From assembly GCF_046630445.1 (NCBI RefSeq), contig NC_092333.1, forward strand, positions 707,139,001 through 707,203,000: a stretch of 64,000 bases of DNA. The letters run 5' to 3'. The translations under genes and the position numbers were made by a program. The notes under the pieces were generated by a model, which made no database searches, was not told the origin of the DNA, and saw nothing but the letters and a program-made list of their open reading frames with translations. Origin of the DNA: Rutidosis leptorrhynchoides (lineage: Eukaryota > Streptophyta > Magnoliopsida > Asterales > Asteraceae). Shown here piece after piece: positions 52,672-64,000 of this stretch. Within the stretch, counting starts at the first letter, position 1. Each line of letters begins with the position of its first letter.

Positions 52672-55600
52672 TGAAATGTCCCGTTCTTATTGATTAAAAA
52701 CGTTCCATATTAATTGATTTCGTTGCGAGGTTTTGACCTCTATATGAGACGTTTTTCAAAGACTGCATTCATTTTAAAACAAACCATAACCTTTATTTCA
52801 TCAATAAAGGTTTAAAAAGCTTTACGTAGATTATCAAATAATGATAATCTAAAATATCCTGTTTACACACAACCATTACATAATGGTTTACAATACAAAT
52901 ATGTTACAACAAAATAAGTTTCTTAAATGCAGTTTTTACACAATATCATACAAACATGGACTCCAAATCTTGTCCTTATTTAAGTATGCGACAGCGGAAG
53001 CTCTTAATAATCACCTGAGAATAAACATGCTTAAAACGTCAACAAAAATGTTGGTGAGTTATAGGTTTAACCTATATATATCAAATCATAATAATAGACC
53101 ACAAGATTTCATATTTCAATACACATCCCATACATAGAGATAAAAATCATTCATATGGTGAACACCTGGTAACCGACATTAACAAGATGCATATATAAGA
53201 ATATCCCCATCATTCCGGGACACCCTTCGGATATGATATAAATTTCGAAGTACTAAAGCATCCGGTAATTTGGATGGGGTTTGTTAAGCCCAATAGATCT
53301 ATCTTTAGGATTCGCGTCAATTAGGGTGTCTGTTCCCAAATTCTTAGATTACCAGACTTAATAAAAAGGGGCATATTCGATTTTGATAATTCAACCATAG
53401 AATGTAGTTTCACGTACTTGTGTCTATTTTGTAAATCATTTATAAAACCTGCATGTATTCTCATCCCAAAAATATTAGATTTTAAAAGTGGGACTATAAC
53501 TCACTTTCACAGATTTTTACTTCGTCGGGAAGTAAGACTTGGCCACTGGTTGATTCACGAACCTATAACAATATATACATATATATCAAAGTATGTTCAA
53601 AATATATTTACAATACTTTTAATATATTTTGATATTTTAAGTTTATTAAGTCAGCTGTCCTCGTTAGTAACCTACAACTAGTTGTCCACAGTTAGATGTA
53701 CAGTAATAAATCGATAAATATTATCTTGAATCAATCCACGACCCAGTGTATACGTATCTCAGTATTGATCACAACTCAAACTATATATATTTTGGAATCA
53801 ACCTCAACCCTGTATAGCTAACTCCAACATTCACATATAGAGTGTCTATGGTTGTTCCGAAATATATATAGATGTGTCGACATGATAGGTCGAAACATTG
53901 TATACGTGTCTATGGTATCTCAAGATTACATAATATACAATACAAGTTGATTAAGTTATGGTTGGAATAGATTTGTTACCAATTTTCACGTAGCTAAAAT
54001 GAGAAAAATTATCCAATCTTGTTTTACCCATAACTTCTTCATTTTAAATCCGTTTTGAGTGAATCAAATTTGCTATGGTTTCATATTGAACTCTATTTTA
54101 TGAATCTAAACAGAAAAAGTATAGTTTTATAGTCGGAAAAATAAGTTACAAGTCGTTTTTGTAAAGGTAGTCATTTCAGTCGAAAGAACGACGTCTAGAT
54201 GACCATTTTAGAAAACATACTTCCACTTTGAGGTTAACCATAATTTTTGGATATAGTTTCATGTTCATAATAAAAATCATTTTCTCAGAATAACAACTTT
54301 TAAATCAAAGTTTATCATAGTTTTTAATTAACTAACCCAAAACAGCCCGCGGTGTTACTACGACGGCGTAAATCCGGTTTTACGGTGTTTTTCGTGTTTC
54401 CAGGTTTTAAATCATTAAGTTAGCATATCATATAGATATAGAACATGTGTTTAGTTGATTTTAAAAGTCAAGTTAGAAGGATTAACTTTTGTTTGCGAAC
54501 AAGTTTAGAATTAACTAAACTATGTTCTAGTGATTACAAGTTTAAACCTTCGAATAAGATAGCTTTATATGTATGAATAGAATGATGTTATGAACATCAT
54601 TACTACCTTAAGTTCCTTGGATAAACCTACTGGAAAATAGAAAAATGGATCTAGCTTCAACGGATCCTTGGATGGCTCGAAGTTCTTGAAGCAGAATCAT
54701 GACACGAAAACAAGTTCAAGTAAGATCATCACTTGAAATAAGATTGTTATAGTTATAGAAATTGAACCAAAGTTTGAATATGATTATTACCTTGTATTAG
54801 AATGATAACCTACTGTAAGAAACAAAGATTTCTTGAGGTTGGATGATCACCTTACAAGATTGGAAGTGAGCTAGCAAACTTGAAAGTATTCTTGATTTTA
54901 TGTAACTAGAACTTGTAGAATATATGAAGAACACTTAGAACTTGAAGATAGAACTTGAGAGAGATTAATTAGATGAAGAAAATTGAAGAATGAAAGTGTT
55001 TGTAGGTGTTTTTGGTCATTGGTGTATGGATTAGATATAAAGGATATGTAATTTTGTTTTCATGTAAATAAGTCATGAATGATTACTCATATTTTTGTAA
55101 TTTTATGAGATATTTCATGCTAGTTGCCAAATGATGGTTCCCACATGTGTTAGGTGACTCACATGGGCTGCTAAGAGCTGATCATTGGAGTGTATATACC
55201 AATAGTACATACATCTAAAAGCTGTGTATTGTACGAGTACGAATACGGGTGCATACGAGTAGAATTGTTGATGAAACTGAACGAGGATGTAATTGTAAGC
55301 ATTTTTGTTAAGTAGAAGTATTTTGATAAGTGTATTGAAGTCTTTCAAAAGTGTATAAATACATATTAAAACACTACATGTATATACATTTTAACTGAGT
55401 CGTTAAGTCATCGTTAGTCGTTACATGTAAGTGTTGTTTTGAAACCTTTAGGTTAACGATCTTGTTAAATGTTGTTAACCCAATGTTTATAATATCAAAT
55501 GAGATTTTAAATTATTATATTATCATGATATTATCATGTATGAATATCTCTTAATATGATATATATACATTAAATGTCTTTACAACGATAATCGTTACAT

Positions 55601-55922
55601 ATATGTCTCGTTTAAAAATCATTAAGTTAGTAGTCTTGTTTTTACATATGTAGTTCATTGTTAATATACTTAATGATATGTTTACTTATCATAGTATCAT
55701 GTTAACTATATATATATCCATATATATGTCATCATATAGTTTTTACAAGTTTTAACGTTCGTGAATCACCGGTCAACTTGGGTGGTCAATTGTCTATATG
55801 AAACATATTTCAATTAATCAAGTCTTAACAAGTTTGATTGCTTAACATGTTGGAAACATTTAATCATGTAAATATCAATCTCAATTAATATATATAAACA
55901 TGGAAAAGTTCGGGTCACTACA
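52672..55922 (-). repeat. Element Z 5' LTR
   Basis: 3251 bp, almost identical to 42829-46078. A candidate TATA (minus TTTATATCTAA at 55031-55041) is followed by a C/T/A-rich leader-like stretch. Confidence 0.95.
55031..55041 (-). promoter_or_regulatory. Candidate TATA box of Z 5' LTR
   Basis: Minus-strand TTTATATCTAA followed by a CT/CA-rich stretch typical of a plant transcript start. Motif only; the transcript start would be near 55000. Confidence 0.35.
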
Positions 55923-55927
55923 TTTTG

Positions 55928-56134
55928 CTTATCATTTTGTGTCGAAAATTACTTGCTTATCATCCTTAAAGTCTAGACACGTCTTATTGCCTCTATTGCA
56001 TGAATAGCTTATAGACAAAATTCATATCTTAGCGTATCTGCTAATTTATATCTTAGCATATCTGTTACTGTAAATCTTGCCTGACATATTTCATAAATTC
56101 CTCCGTAATCTGTTACTGTAAATCTTTTGTTCTA
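55928..56134 (+). other. Element X second internal region, truncated
   Basis: Continues the X leader interrupted by Z. It matches 13551-13718 with an extra 'tctgttactgtaaatctt' type duplication, then stops matching at about 56134 where a copia remnant begins. Confidence 0.65.
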
Positions 56135-56530
56135 ATCAGTTTGATCTGAGTAGATCTAGAACTCAAAAAAACGATCTCGAATTTGACAAACTTTGACCGA
56201 AACCCTAAGAATGATCTAAGAACAGATTAGAAACACGAAATTGAAGCCGTGATCGATTAGGACTAGCCTATTACGCTCTGATACCACTTGTTTAGTAAAG
56301 ATTTAAGAACGAATACATGTTTCGATTGATATTGAACGATTTACTACAATTGGGGAAATGAGAGAAAACCTAAGAACACCTAGTTACACCTTTGAATGAA
56401 TGGAAGTTATGACCAAAGGCTTAAGAATACTAGTTTGAAAATGGTATTTATACTTTCATACCAGTTTCACTTACATTCTTATTTTGGTCAATTAAAGTCA
56501 AAACAGGCATCACATATTATTGACTTAACA
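56135..56530 (-). mobile_element. Truncated copia element: 5' LTR, PBS and leader
   Basis: On the minus strand an LTR (56530-56289, TGTTAAGTC to TAAACA) is followed by a perfect iMet PBS TGGTATCAGAGC (56286-56275) and about 140 bp of leader that ends at the X junction. A TATA-like GTATAAATACC lies at about 56443-56454. No coding region remains. The outer LTR end is uncertain; an alternative is 56602. Confidence 0.55.
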
Positions 56531-56612
56531 TTAGACCCGGACTAGACCCGGCTTAATAATGCCCGGTCTTGATTTTCTCATCGGGTACGGGTATTTTTGA
56601 CATCCCCTACCA
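56531..56612. repeat. Possible hAT-type MITE end
   Basis: Repeated ACCCGG units followed by GGGTATTTTTGACATCCCC, a sequence style common at the ends of plant hAT-derived MITEs. The other end is not found. Confidence 0.3.
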
Positions 56613-57055
56613 CTAATTAGTAAAACGTCATACCTTTGAACTGAAGATTCGTGACTAACAAAATAGTAGGTCTATCTAGATCAGATATGCGGATATATGA
56701 AAATTTCGATATTTGGAGTTTTGATATGTGGAAGAAGGTTAACTGTAGTATGATGGATGTATTGGTAAGCTAATTTGTGTAGTTACGTAGTGTTAGCCGA
56801 GGTTAAAAATGAATGGTAAGATTAGAGTGAATTAGAAATGAATGATATGCTTCTACTAAAATATTAGTTACAGTAGTATTTTAGAAAATTTATGCAAAAT
56901 ATTAGCATACTCCAACATAGAAACAAAACGAAATATTTTATCCACCAATATCATTAAGGTTACATTATTTTATGTAATTCGTTCTTTATTACGAGTACAC
57001 AAGTTAACAAATATAATAAAAAGATAAGAAATGGAGCAACAAGAAGATGACCAGT
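56613..57055. other. Non-coding host flank
   Basis: AT-rich sequence with no gene or mobile-element end that I can support. It lies downstream of the root-cap gene fragment and may include its 3' untranslated region. Confidence 0.4.
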
Positions 57056-57528
57056 TTATCTCTTGCATACTACACCTCTCCCATTTAAACCACTTTGGCA
57101 CCTCAAGCTTGGCAATTCCAAGTTCAATGAAGAATCTTCTTCATGGTTGCCTTTAAACTTAGCAACTGAACAGTCGGTTGCAAACGAATTTGTACTTAGA
57201 AATTTTTTATCTTCGCCCATCACCGGCATTAGCACTCCCATTTTTACTTTGCTCACGTAGTCGTTCCTATAAGTTTGTGCTAGAACTCCGTCAACCTCGT
57301 TACTTAATGAGAAGAACTTGAATTTGAGATCAAGATGAGCAAAGCAATCATCGGCAGTAATACCGTAGTTGTGGATTCTTGATTCTTCCTTTGTTATTGG
57401 AACCACTTTGGCAGTGATCTTGAAGAGATTTTCAACTTCAACAACGATACTGTTGGTATCACGAACCCTAGTGATCGTGGTTGTAGAAGATTGCCATTTG
57501 GCACCTTCAGTGTACCCTGGGTGTAAAA
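57056..57528 (-). pseudogene. Root-cap-domain (LEA-related) protein, C-terminal fragment
   Basis: The minus-strand frame from about 57528 to the stop at 57056 covers about 155 codons. It contains [54 protein letters not shown] and MGVLMPVMG, typical of the plant Root_cap (PF06830) family of secreted LEA-related proteins such as Arabidopsis AT5G54370. The C-terminus [20 protein letters not shown] looks complete. Upstream the frame is closed by a TAA at about 57529, and the N-terminal half with the signal peptide is not found, so this is either a last exon with lost upstream exons or a pseudogene. The 13-mer TGTACCCTGGGTG occurs twice just upstream (about 57510 and 57544), perhaps marking a rearrangement. 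Confidence 0.75.
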
Positions 57529-58619
57529 CTTAAATACTTGGTGTACCCTGGGTGGATTTTTCCGGAGTGTTTGACGCAGGATATGACAGATCGGTGGGTA
57601 GTTAGGGTTTCGATTATACGATACGAGGCGTATTGTGTGGTCGGTGGACGATGATTGACTGATAAAAACTGTTATGGAGTGCTGTATATGAAGAGGAAGA
57701 CCCGAAAATCTTGAATAAATAACGAAATCAACAATCATTGCATCCCTTATTCCATTTCTTTTTACAACCTAACGAAATTAAAAGAAAAAAGCAAGGCCTT
57801 AATAATAAATAAAAACCCTAATTTCGAAGATCTTACCGAAGTTAAAGGAAAATAAAACCTGCTTATAAGAAGAGAAAAGAAAAGAGTGACAAGAACCTGA
57901 TTCCATATCTTCTTCTGATAACTTAGCACCTACTGCACAGGACACATGACCTATATGATAGCAAAACCTTTCGGTAGTAACAAAGTAGAAGAATCTTTCA
58001 GACAAATAGCAGTATCACTCATTAACAAGAGAGAACCCTGCCTTGTATATGACTTTAAGAATTATAAAGAATTATACAGTGTAAATAAAATTTGAAAAAT
58101 CAGAAACACGAACATTGGTCACATGCTCGAGTTAGTGTATTACTGCGTAATCTCCACAAAAGTAACTAAACGCCTTTTCTTTGCCTTAAATAACAAACAA
58201 AAATAAATAATCGACCAAAAATATTGAATACTATTCATATTCATTATATAAATTATAAATAAAGTTAATAAATAAATCGAAAGGATGAAATTGCGCCTAA
58301 GTGCCACCTCAACTTCAGATAAAAAAAATTAGTTAATGGATGCAAGAACACACGATTAAGGATTAACTAGCAACTGCAATATAACCCAAGACATCATACC
58401 TAATAGAAAAAGTAATACTTCTGGCTGCACCATAAACTCACCATTACAATAGTACACCTTCGGCAGCAGCAAAATAGAAGAATCTTAGTATACATATCCT
58501 GCAAACATAAGCTTTAAATACAATAATTTACATAGTACTAAACAAACTAAAAACAACCCACAGATCGTAAGATATTAAAAATCAACATTAGTACCTGTAG
58601 TCCTGTTGTATCCATGTGA
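57529..58619. other. Host flank with repeated exon-like pieces
   Basis: No complete gene. Minus-strand pieces look coding-like: about 58018-57960 (begins ATG, MSDTAICLKDSSTLLLPKG) and about 57945-57897 (VGAKLSEEDMESG). A diverged copy of the first occurs at about 58490-58445. Bases 58545-58619 match 7645-7700 in the left flank. Confidence 0.4.
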
Positions 58620-58624
58620 TTATA

Positions 58625-59209
58625 TGTTGTGATTTACGCGCTTTCAAGACCCGAGAAATTAATCGTACAATTAAGCGATAAATAAAGACACAAGATTTTA
58701 TGTGGTTCGGCGTGAGGCCTAGTCCACGGGCGGAAGCAGAGATGGATTTTACTAGCAAATATGGCAAACCCGAGGTTACAATGTATCACTCTAATCTAGG
58801 CTCCGAAAATACTAACAAAGTATTTGGACCACTCACTAGATTATAACATTTCTCTCGTAACTCACTCGTATAGAATTTTATATAACAATTCTATACTCTC
58901 TTTATTTTCTACAATACTCCTCACAAGAGTTATTAGTAAACTCTTTCAAGTATGTGTTTTAATATGAGATTTAAGATGTGAATAATGGGATGATTGAAAT
59001 GAAGCTATGTGGTGGCCTTATATAGGTGAAGAAGACCATGAGAACATGAAGTGTAAACAAGTGACTTTGCATGTCATGCCATCTGCCTTATTTGAATTCA
59101 ATTGTCATCTTTGTTGAATATTAATAAACCATGTGCCCATTCTATTGGTAGGTAGCCAAACATAGACTTCAACTTGGAATTGAGTTACCCTTTTCTATAC
59201 CGTCCAACA
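58625..59209 (-). repeat. Copia 3' LTR
   Basis: Plus-strand ends TGTTGTGATT and CGTCCAACA. It matches 63306-63890. Confidence 0.95.
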
Positions 59210-59221
59210 AATCTCCACCTT
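59210..59221 (-). other. PPT of the copia element
   Basis: Minus-strand AAGGTGGAGATT directly before the 3' LTR start TGTTGG, the usual copia arrangement. Confidence 0.75.
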
Positions 59222-59287
59222 AACGAACATTCCAATCCTTTGCTATCCGTTATCAATCTCTGCTTCCTGTCAGCCCTCTCGGGCTCA

Positions 59288-61263
59288 TCACTTTCTTCGA
59301 ACGCCAACCAAGTCCAAACAATGTTCGAACTTGTTTGTTGTAACTGGCTTAGTCAACATATCTTCCGGATTATCTGCCGTACCAATCTTCTTGACTATTA
59401 TAACTCCTTTAGATATGACTTCACGAATAAAGTGATACCGTACATCAATGTGTTTGGTTCTCTCATGATACACTTGATTTTTAGTCAAATGTATGGCACT
59501 CTGGCTATCACAATGCACCACAGTTTCGTCCTGTTGCAAACCCAGATCACCAACCAAACCCCTCAGCCACTTTGCTTCTTTTACACCCTCAGTCATAGCC
59601 ATGCATTCCGCTTCAGTTGTAGACAAAGCAACTATCGATTGTAATGTTTCTTTCCAACTAATAGCACATCTTCCGAGAGTAAAAACATATCCCGTCTGAG
59701 ACCTTCTCCGATCCAAATCACCAGCATAGTCTGAATCAACGTATCCGGTAACATTAGTATTACCACCGCTATTAAATACTAAGCCAATATCAGTTGTCCC
59801 TCTGAGGTACCGAAGAATCCATTGCACCGCTTTCCAATGAGCTTTCCCTGGACAATCCATATATCTACTCACCACGCTTACCGCCTGTGCAATATCCGGT
59901 CTAGTACATACCATAGCATACATGATGCTACCTACAGCACTAGCATATGGAACATGTGACATATGCTCCACCTCCTCCTCAGTTTCCGGTGACAATGCCG
60001 ATGAAAGTTTGAAATGTGCAGCAAGTGGAGTACTAACCGGTTTGGAGTTATCCATCCCAAAACGCTGAAGAACCTTTTCAATATATTTCTTTTGTGACAA
60101 ATACAATTTTCCTTCACGTCTATCTCTGATAATCTCCATTCCCAATATCTTCTTAGCTGCACCCAAATCTTTCATCTCAAACTCACTTTTGAGTTGAGAT
60201 TTTAACTGATCGATCTCAGACATGTTTTTCGAAGCAATCAACATATCATCCACATATAATATCAAATAAATGTACGAGCCATCAGGAAGCTTCTTGTGAT
60301 ATACACAACTATCATAATCACTCCGCGAGTAACATTTACTAGTCATGAATACGTCAAACCGCTTATACCATTGTCGAGGTGATTGCTTCAAGCCATATAA
60401 TGACTTTTTCAGCAAACAAGCTTAATCTTCCTTTCCTTTGACCACAAATCCCTCTGGCTGGCGCATAAAGATCCGTTCCTCCAATTCACCATGTAAGAAT
60501 GCCGTCTTAACATCTAGTTGCTGCAGCTCCATATCAAGTAAAGCAACCATGGCAAGTAACACGCGAATAGATGTATGCTTTACGACTGGTGGGAAAACTT
60601 CATTAAAGTCAACTCCCTCTCTCTGAGTAAAGCCTTTTGCTACAAGGCGCGCTTTGAACCTTTCATTTTCTACACCCGGAATTCCGTCCTTCTTCTTGAA
60701 GATCCATTTGCATCCAACAATCTTCTGACCTTTAGGCGGTTTCATTAGCTCCCACGTATGATTCTTATAAAGAGACTCCATCTCTTCATTCATAGCTACA
60801 GACCACTTTGCAGATTCCAGGCCACTAATAGCTTCACGATATGTAGCAGGTTCTTGGACCTCTATATCTTCTGCCATACTCAGGGCATAAGCTACCAAAT
60901 CTGCATGCCCGAACCGTTGTGGTGGTTTTATTGCTCGTCGTTCTCTATCTCTTGCTAGATTATAATTCTGTAGATCATGTTGCTTATCTGACAGATATTC
61001 TGGTGTCATTTGATCAACACCAGAGTCATGTACGTCTTCTACAACGGGCTCGACAGGAGTATCTTGTACTACTCCTTGTGGAACATCTATTTCTAGCTCC
61101 ACCTGCTCTTCAACTTCACGATCTTTTCCAGTAACTACTTGTTCCTCCTCTGTCTTTTTCAACATAGCAGACTCATCAAATGTCACATCCCTGCTGATAA
61201 GAAATCGGGATGATTTACCATCAGGGCACCACAATCTATAACCCTTCACCCCATCTGCATACC
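59288..61263 (-). pseudogene. pol: Copia reverse transcriptase and RNase H, one internal stop
   Basis: From 61263 down, the frame covers the end of integrase (KGYRLWCPDGKSSRFLISRD), RT (KWIFKKKDGIPG, LDVKTAFLHGEL, then YVDD encoded near 60250) and RNase H ([39 protein letters not shown]), ending at 59288. A TAA at 60422-60424 interrupts RT in frame just before [12 protein letters not shown]. Upstream it is out of frame with integrase because of a one-base loss in an A-run at 61277-61281. The active-site residues themselves look intact. Confidence 0.88.
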
Positions 61264-63276
61264 CTAGAAATCTGCATTTTTGGCCCTCGGCTCAAGTTTA
61301 CCATCTTTCACATGAGCATAAGCAAGACAACCAAATATCTTCAAATCACTGTAACTTGCAGGGGAACCTGACCATTTCTCCAAAGGAGTTTGACAATCAA
61401 TTGCCGTTGATGAAGACCGATTTACCAAATAACAAGTTGTATTGACAGCTTCAGCCCAAAATATATTTGGTAATTTTGCATTTGAGAGCATACACATCGC
61501 TCGCTCAAGGAGCGTTCTATTCATCCGTTCTGCAACGCCATTCTGTTGTGGTGTAAACCGCACTGTGTGGTGTCTCACAATGCCTTCGTTCTTGCAGAAC
61601 TCATTGAATTCGCCTTTGCAGAATTCCAGTCCATTGTCCGTTCTCAAGCGCTTGATGAACTTTCCAGTCTGCTTCTCTATCATCATCTTCCATTGCTTGA
61701 AATTGACAAAGACTTCATCCTTACGTTTAAGGATATAAACCCAAACTCTTCTCGAATAGTCATCAATAAAGGTTAACATGTATCTCGCACCACCCTTTGA
61801 AGGAACAGGAGATGGACCCCAAAGATCTGAATGGATATAATCCAAAGTACCTTTCGTCCTGTGAACGGCTGTGCCAAACTTTATTCTGCTCTGTTTTCCG
61901 AATACACAGTGCTCGCAGAATTCCAATTTTCCGATATTCTGACCGCACAGCAAACCTCGTTTACTAAGCTCCATCATTCCTCTCTCGCTCATGTGCCCAA
62001 GGCGCATGTGCCATAACTTGGTGGTATCTACATCTTTAGCCGATGAAGAAACTCCAGCCGCACCAGTAACAGTACTACCCTTTAACAGGTAAAGGCCATT
62101 AACCCTTTCACCTTTCATCACGACAAGTGCACCTCTTGAAACTTTTAATACTCCACCTCGAGCTCGATACTCGCAACTGATGGAGTCCAGCGTACCCAAG
62201 GAAATAAGATTCTTCTTCAATTCTGGAACATGCCTGACATCTGTCAACGTCCTCACCGTGCCATCATACATCTTGATTTGAATCGTTCCTATGCCAACAA
62301 CGTTACAAGCTACATCATTTCCCATAAGGACTTTACCACCATCTATTTGTTGATATGTAGTAAACCAGTCCCTAATAGGACACATATGATAAGAACAACT
62401 CGAGTCAAGAATCCACTCATTACTAGAGTGACCATCGGTAACACTAAGAACATTTGCACCATCAGAATCATTTTCTGCAACCGCGGCAACTTTATCGGCT
62501 CCCGCTGCATTCCAAGTCTCTCTTTTTCCTATTAAGTCTGGACAGTCTCTACGCATGTGACCTTCCTTGTGACAATTGTAACACTTGATCTTTCTAGATC
62601 TTGGTTTCGATCTAGAACGACCTTTGTTGTTACTACTTGATGCTCTATCATTACGTCTTCCTCTTGCCACCAAACCTTCTGCACTTTCTTCCAGATAATC
62701 CGCCGAGAATTTCTTCCTTAACTCGCTAGAGTTCAAGGTAGATTTGACATCCTCCATGGAAATAGTTTTTCTACTATATAGTAGAGTTGTAACCAAATGC
62801 TCGTACGATTTTGGCAAGGAACATAAGAAAATTAATGATTGATCTTCATCATCAATTTTCATACCAATATTATTCAAGTCCAAAATTATTTTATTGAACT
62901 CATCGATGTGATCATTTAGTGAACCTTCTTTCATCCGAAGAGTATACAACCGTTGTTTCATATACAACCGGTTCGTGAGACTCTTAGTCATATATAGAGT
63001 TTCTAGCTATTTCCAAAGTTCAGCCGGTGTGGTTTCTGCCGCAACTTCTCTAAGCACACAATCGGCAAGATTTAGAATAATCATGCCGTGTGCCTTTTCC
63101 AGAAGTTCATCCTTTTCTTCATCTGTCAACTTTTCGGGTAGATGTTCTCTCCCTTTCAAAGCTAACAAATAACCTTGTTGGCTCAGTAGAGCCCGCATCT
63201 TCATTCGCCAAAGACCAAAATCGTTCTGGCCATTAATTTCTCTACGTCGGACCTTATTATCGTCATCTTGTATATT
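61264..63276 (-). pseudogene. gag-pol: Copia gag, protease and integrase, broken frame
   Basis: The probable start is ATG 63276. A base is missing at about 63237, after which gag reads in another frame (NGQNDFGLWRMKMRALL). TAG 63007-63009 then stops gag in frame, and the frame runs on from 63006 to 61264. It includes a gag helical region, a CCHC knuckle CYNCHKEGHMRRDC (about 62540-62581), protease with DSSCSYHM (near 62400) where the family usually has DSG, integrase HHCC (HMRLGHMSERG to CEHC) and the D,D,E core (HSDLWGP, RTDNGLEF, QQNGVAERMNRT). The Gly-to-Ser change in the protease box would itself be damaging. Confidence 0.85.
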
Positions 63277-63290
63277 TAATCACAGCTATA

Positions 63291-63302
63291 GCTCTGATAC
63301 CA
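63291..63302 (-). other. PBS of the copia element
   Basis: Minus-strand TGGTATCAGAGC, the initiator tRNA-Met complement, three bases inside the 5' LTR. Confidence 0.85.
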
Positions 63303-63305
63303 GTT

Positions 63306-63890
63306 TGTTGTGATTTACGCGCTTTCAAGACCCGAGAAATTAATCGTACAATTAAGCGATAAATAAAGACACAAGATTTTACGTGGTTCGGCGTGAGGCC
63401 TAGTCCACGGGCGGAAGCAGAGATGGATTTTACTAGCAAATATGGCAAACCCGAGGTTACAATGTATCACTCTAATCTAGGCTCCGAAAATACTAACAAA
63501 GTATTTGGACCACTCACTAGATTATAACATTTCTCTCGTAACTCACTCGTATAGAATTTTATATAACAATTCTATACCCTCTCTATTTTCTACAATACTC
63601 ATCACAAGAGTTATTAGTAAACTCTTTCAAGTATGTGTTTTAATATGAGATTTAAGATGTGAAGAATGGGATGATTGAAATGAAGCTGTGTGGTGGCCTT
63701 ATATAGGTGAAGAAGAGCATGAGAACATGAAGTGTAAACAAGTGACTTTGCATGTCATGCCATCTGCCTTATTTGAATTCAATTGTCATCTTTGTTGAAT
63801 ATTAATAAACCATGTGCCCATTCTATTGGTAGGTAGCCAAACATAAACTTCAACTTGCAATTGAGTTACCCTTTTCTATACTGTCCAACA
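63306..63890 (-). repeat. Copia 5' LTR
   Basis: 585 bp copy that would drive the element. It ends against the TSD TTATA. Confidence 0.95.
63697..63706 (-). promoter_or_regulatory. TATA box of the copia 5' LTR
   Basis: Minus-strand CTATATAAGG, about 185 bp inside the LTR from its outer end. Confidence 0.65.
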
Positions 63891-63895
63891 TTATA

Positions 63896-64000
63896 ATATT
63901 TGTTTAGCCATGTGTTTGCCTCTGGATAGAACAAAAGAACAGATAAAAGAACAAAAATAAGCACTAGATATATTATATAAGAACGGATTTAAAGATAAAG
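63896..64000. other. Host flank resuming after the copia insertion
   Basis: Matches about 7700-7800 of the left flank (shared GATAGAACAAAAGAACA and the following AT-rich stretch), so it belongs to a sequence present twice around the nest. No gene seen. Confidence 0.55.

Larger units (their letters stand above)
42829..55922 (-). mobile_element. Element Z: Tekay/Del-type chromovirus with accessory ORFs
   Basis: A complete 13,094 bp Ty3/gypsy element on the minus strand: 5' LTR 52672-55922, PBS, acidic ORF, F-box ORF, gag, pol with C-terminal chromodomain, PPT, 3' LTR 42829-46078. The TSD is TTTTG (42824-42828 and 55923-55927). Long (3.25 kb) LTRs, iMet-type PBS and the chromodomain fit Tekay/Del. 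The LTRs differ at about twenty positions by eye, so insertion is recent. Two lesions affect gag-pol: an in-frame TAG between gag and protease and a one-base frameshift in protease. Confidence 0.95.
58625..63890 (-). mobile_element. Tork-like Ty1/copia retrotransposon
   Basis: A complete 5266 bp element: 585 bp LTRs at 58625-59209 (3') and 63306-63890 (5'), TSD TTATA (58620-58624 and 63891-63895), PBS, PPT, and gag-protease-integrase-RT-RNase H in copia order. The LTRs differ at about ten positions by eye (about 1.7%). Four or five lesions break the coding region. Removing the element joins 58624 to 63896 and restores a sequence matching 7680-7800 in the left flank. Confidence 0.93.

Noticed and set aside
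57394..57738. 114-codon minus-strand open frame above the root-cap fragment
   Set aside because: It is a different frame from the recognised root-cap sequence, which overlaps its end; no domain.

Overview
This window is plant nuclear DNA, very AT-rich, and almost all of it is a nest of LTR retrotransposons. The families present are a chromodomain Ty3/gypsy of the Tekay/Del type with about 3.2 kb LTRs, an Athila-type Ty3/gypsy, Tork-like Ty1/copia, and tRNA-derived SINEs. The decayed host genes are also plant genes: a TRAPPII subunit TRS130/CLUB homologue and a root-cap-domain protein. The style of the long-LTR families makes me think of the daisy family (Asteraceae), but that is an impression, not something the sequence proves.

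Layout. 1-9616 is host flank: a SINE, fragments of a minus-strand TRS130-like pseudogene (1456-2702), a broken unrecognised plus-strand coding fragment, duplicated non-coding blocks, and exon-like pieces downstream of a minus-strand TATA box. The last 130 bp look like coiled-coil-coding exons cut by the first retrotransposon. 9617-56134 is element X, a non-autonomous long-LTR element. Its second LTR is preceded by a polypurine tract (PPT) yet followed by a primer-binding site (PBS), so X was once a tandem LTR-internal-LTR-internal array. Inside X sit: Y, a complete Athila-type element (16496-36099, TSD GTATA), whose 3' LTR holds a 3.2 kb solo LTR (31952-35193, TSD TATAA); a 1.9 kb solo LTR (38664-40557, TSD ATAAC) inside X's second LTR; and Z, a complete 13.1 kb chromovirus on the minus strand (42829-55922, TSD TTTTG) inserted in X's second leader. 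56135-58619 is host flank again, with a truncated copia end and a root-cap-domain gene fragment. 58625-63890 is a complete minus-strand copia element (TSD TTATA), and 63896-64000 resumes the host sequence it split.

How the parts relate. Z is very young: its two 3.25 kb LTRs differ at only about twenty positions by eye. It encodes gag and a long pol with a C-terminal chromodomain, and between its PBS and gag it carries two extra same-sense ORFs, an acidic protein and an intronless F-box protein. X has no pol but shares Z's PBS, about 110 nt of leader, the PPT and an internal hairpin containing the PPT core, so X was plausibly mobilised by Z-type enzymes. Y keeps one gag-pol reading frame over 5.6 kb with eleven in-frame stops but no frameshift, plus a downstream ATHILA-type ORF and a zinc-knuckle ORF. 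It repeats a paired CG-rich hairpin before each transcription or coding unit. No intact host gene is visible.
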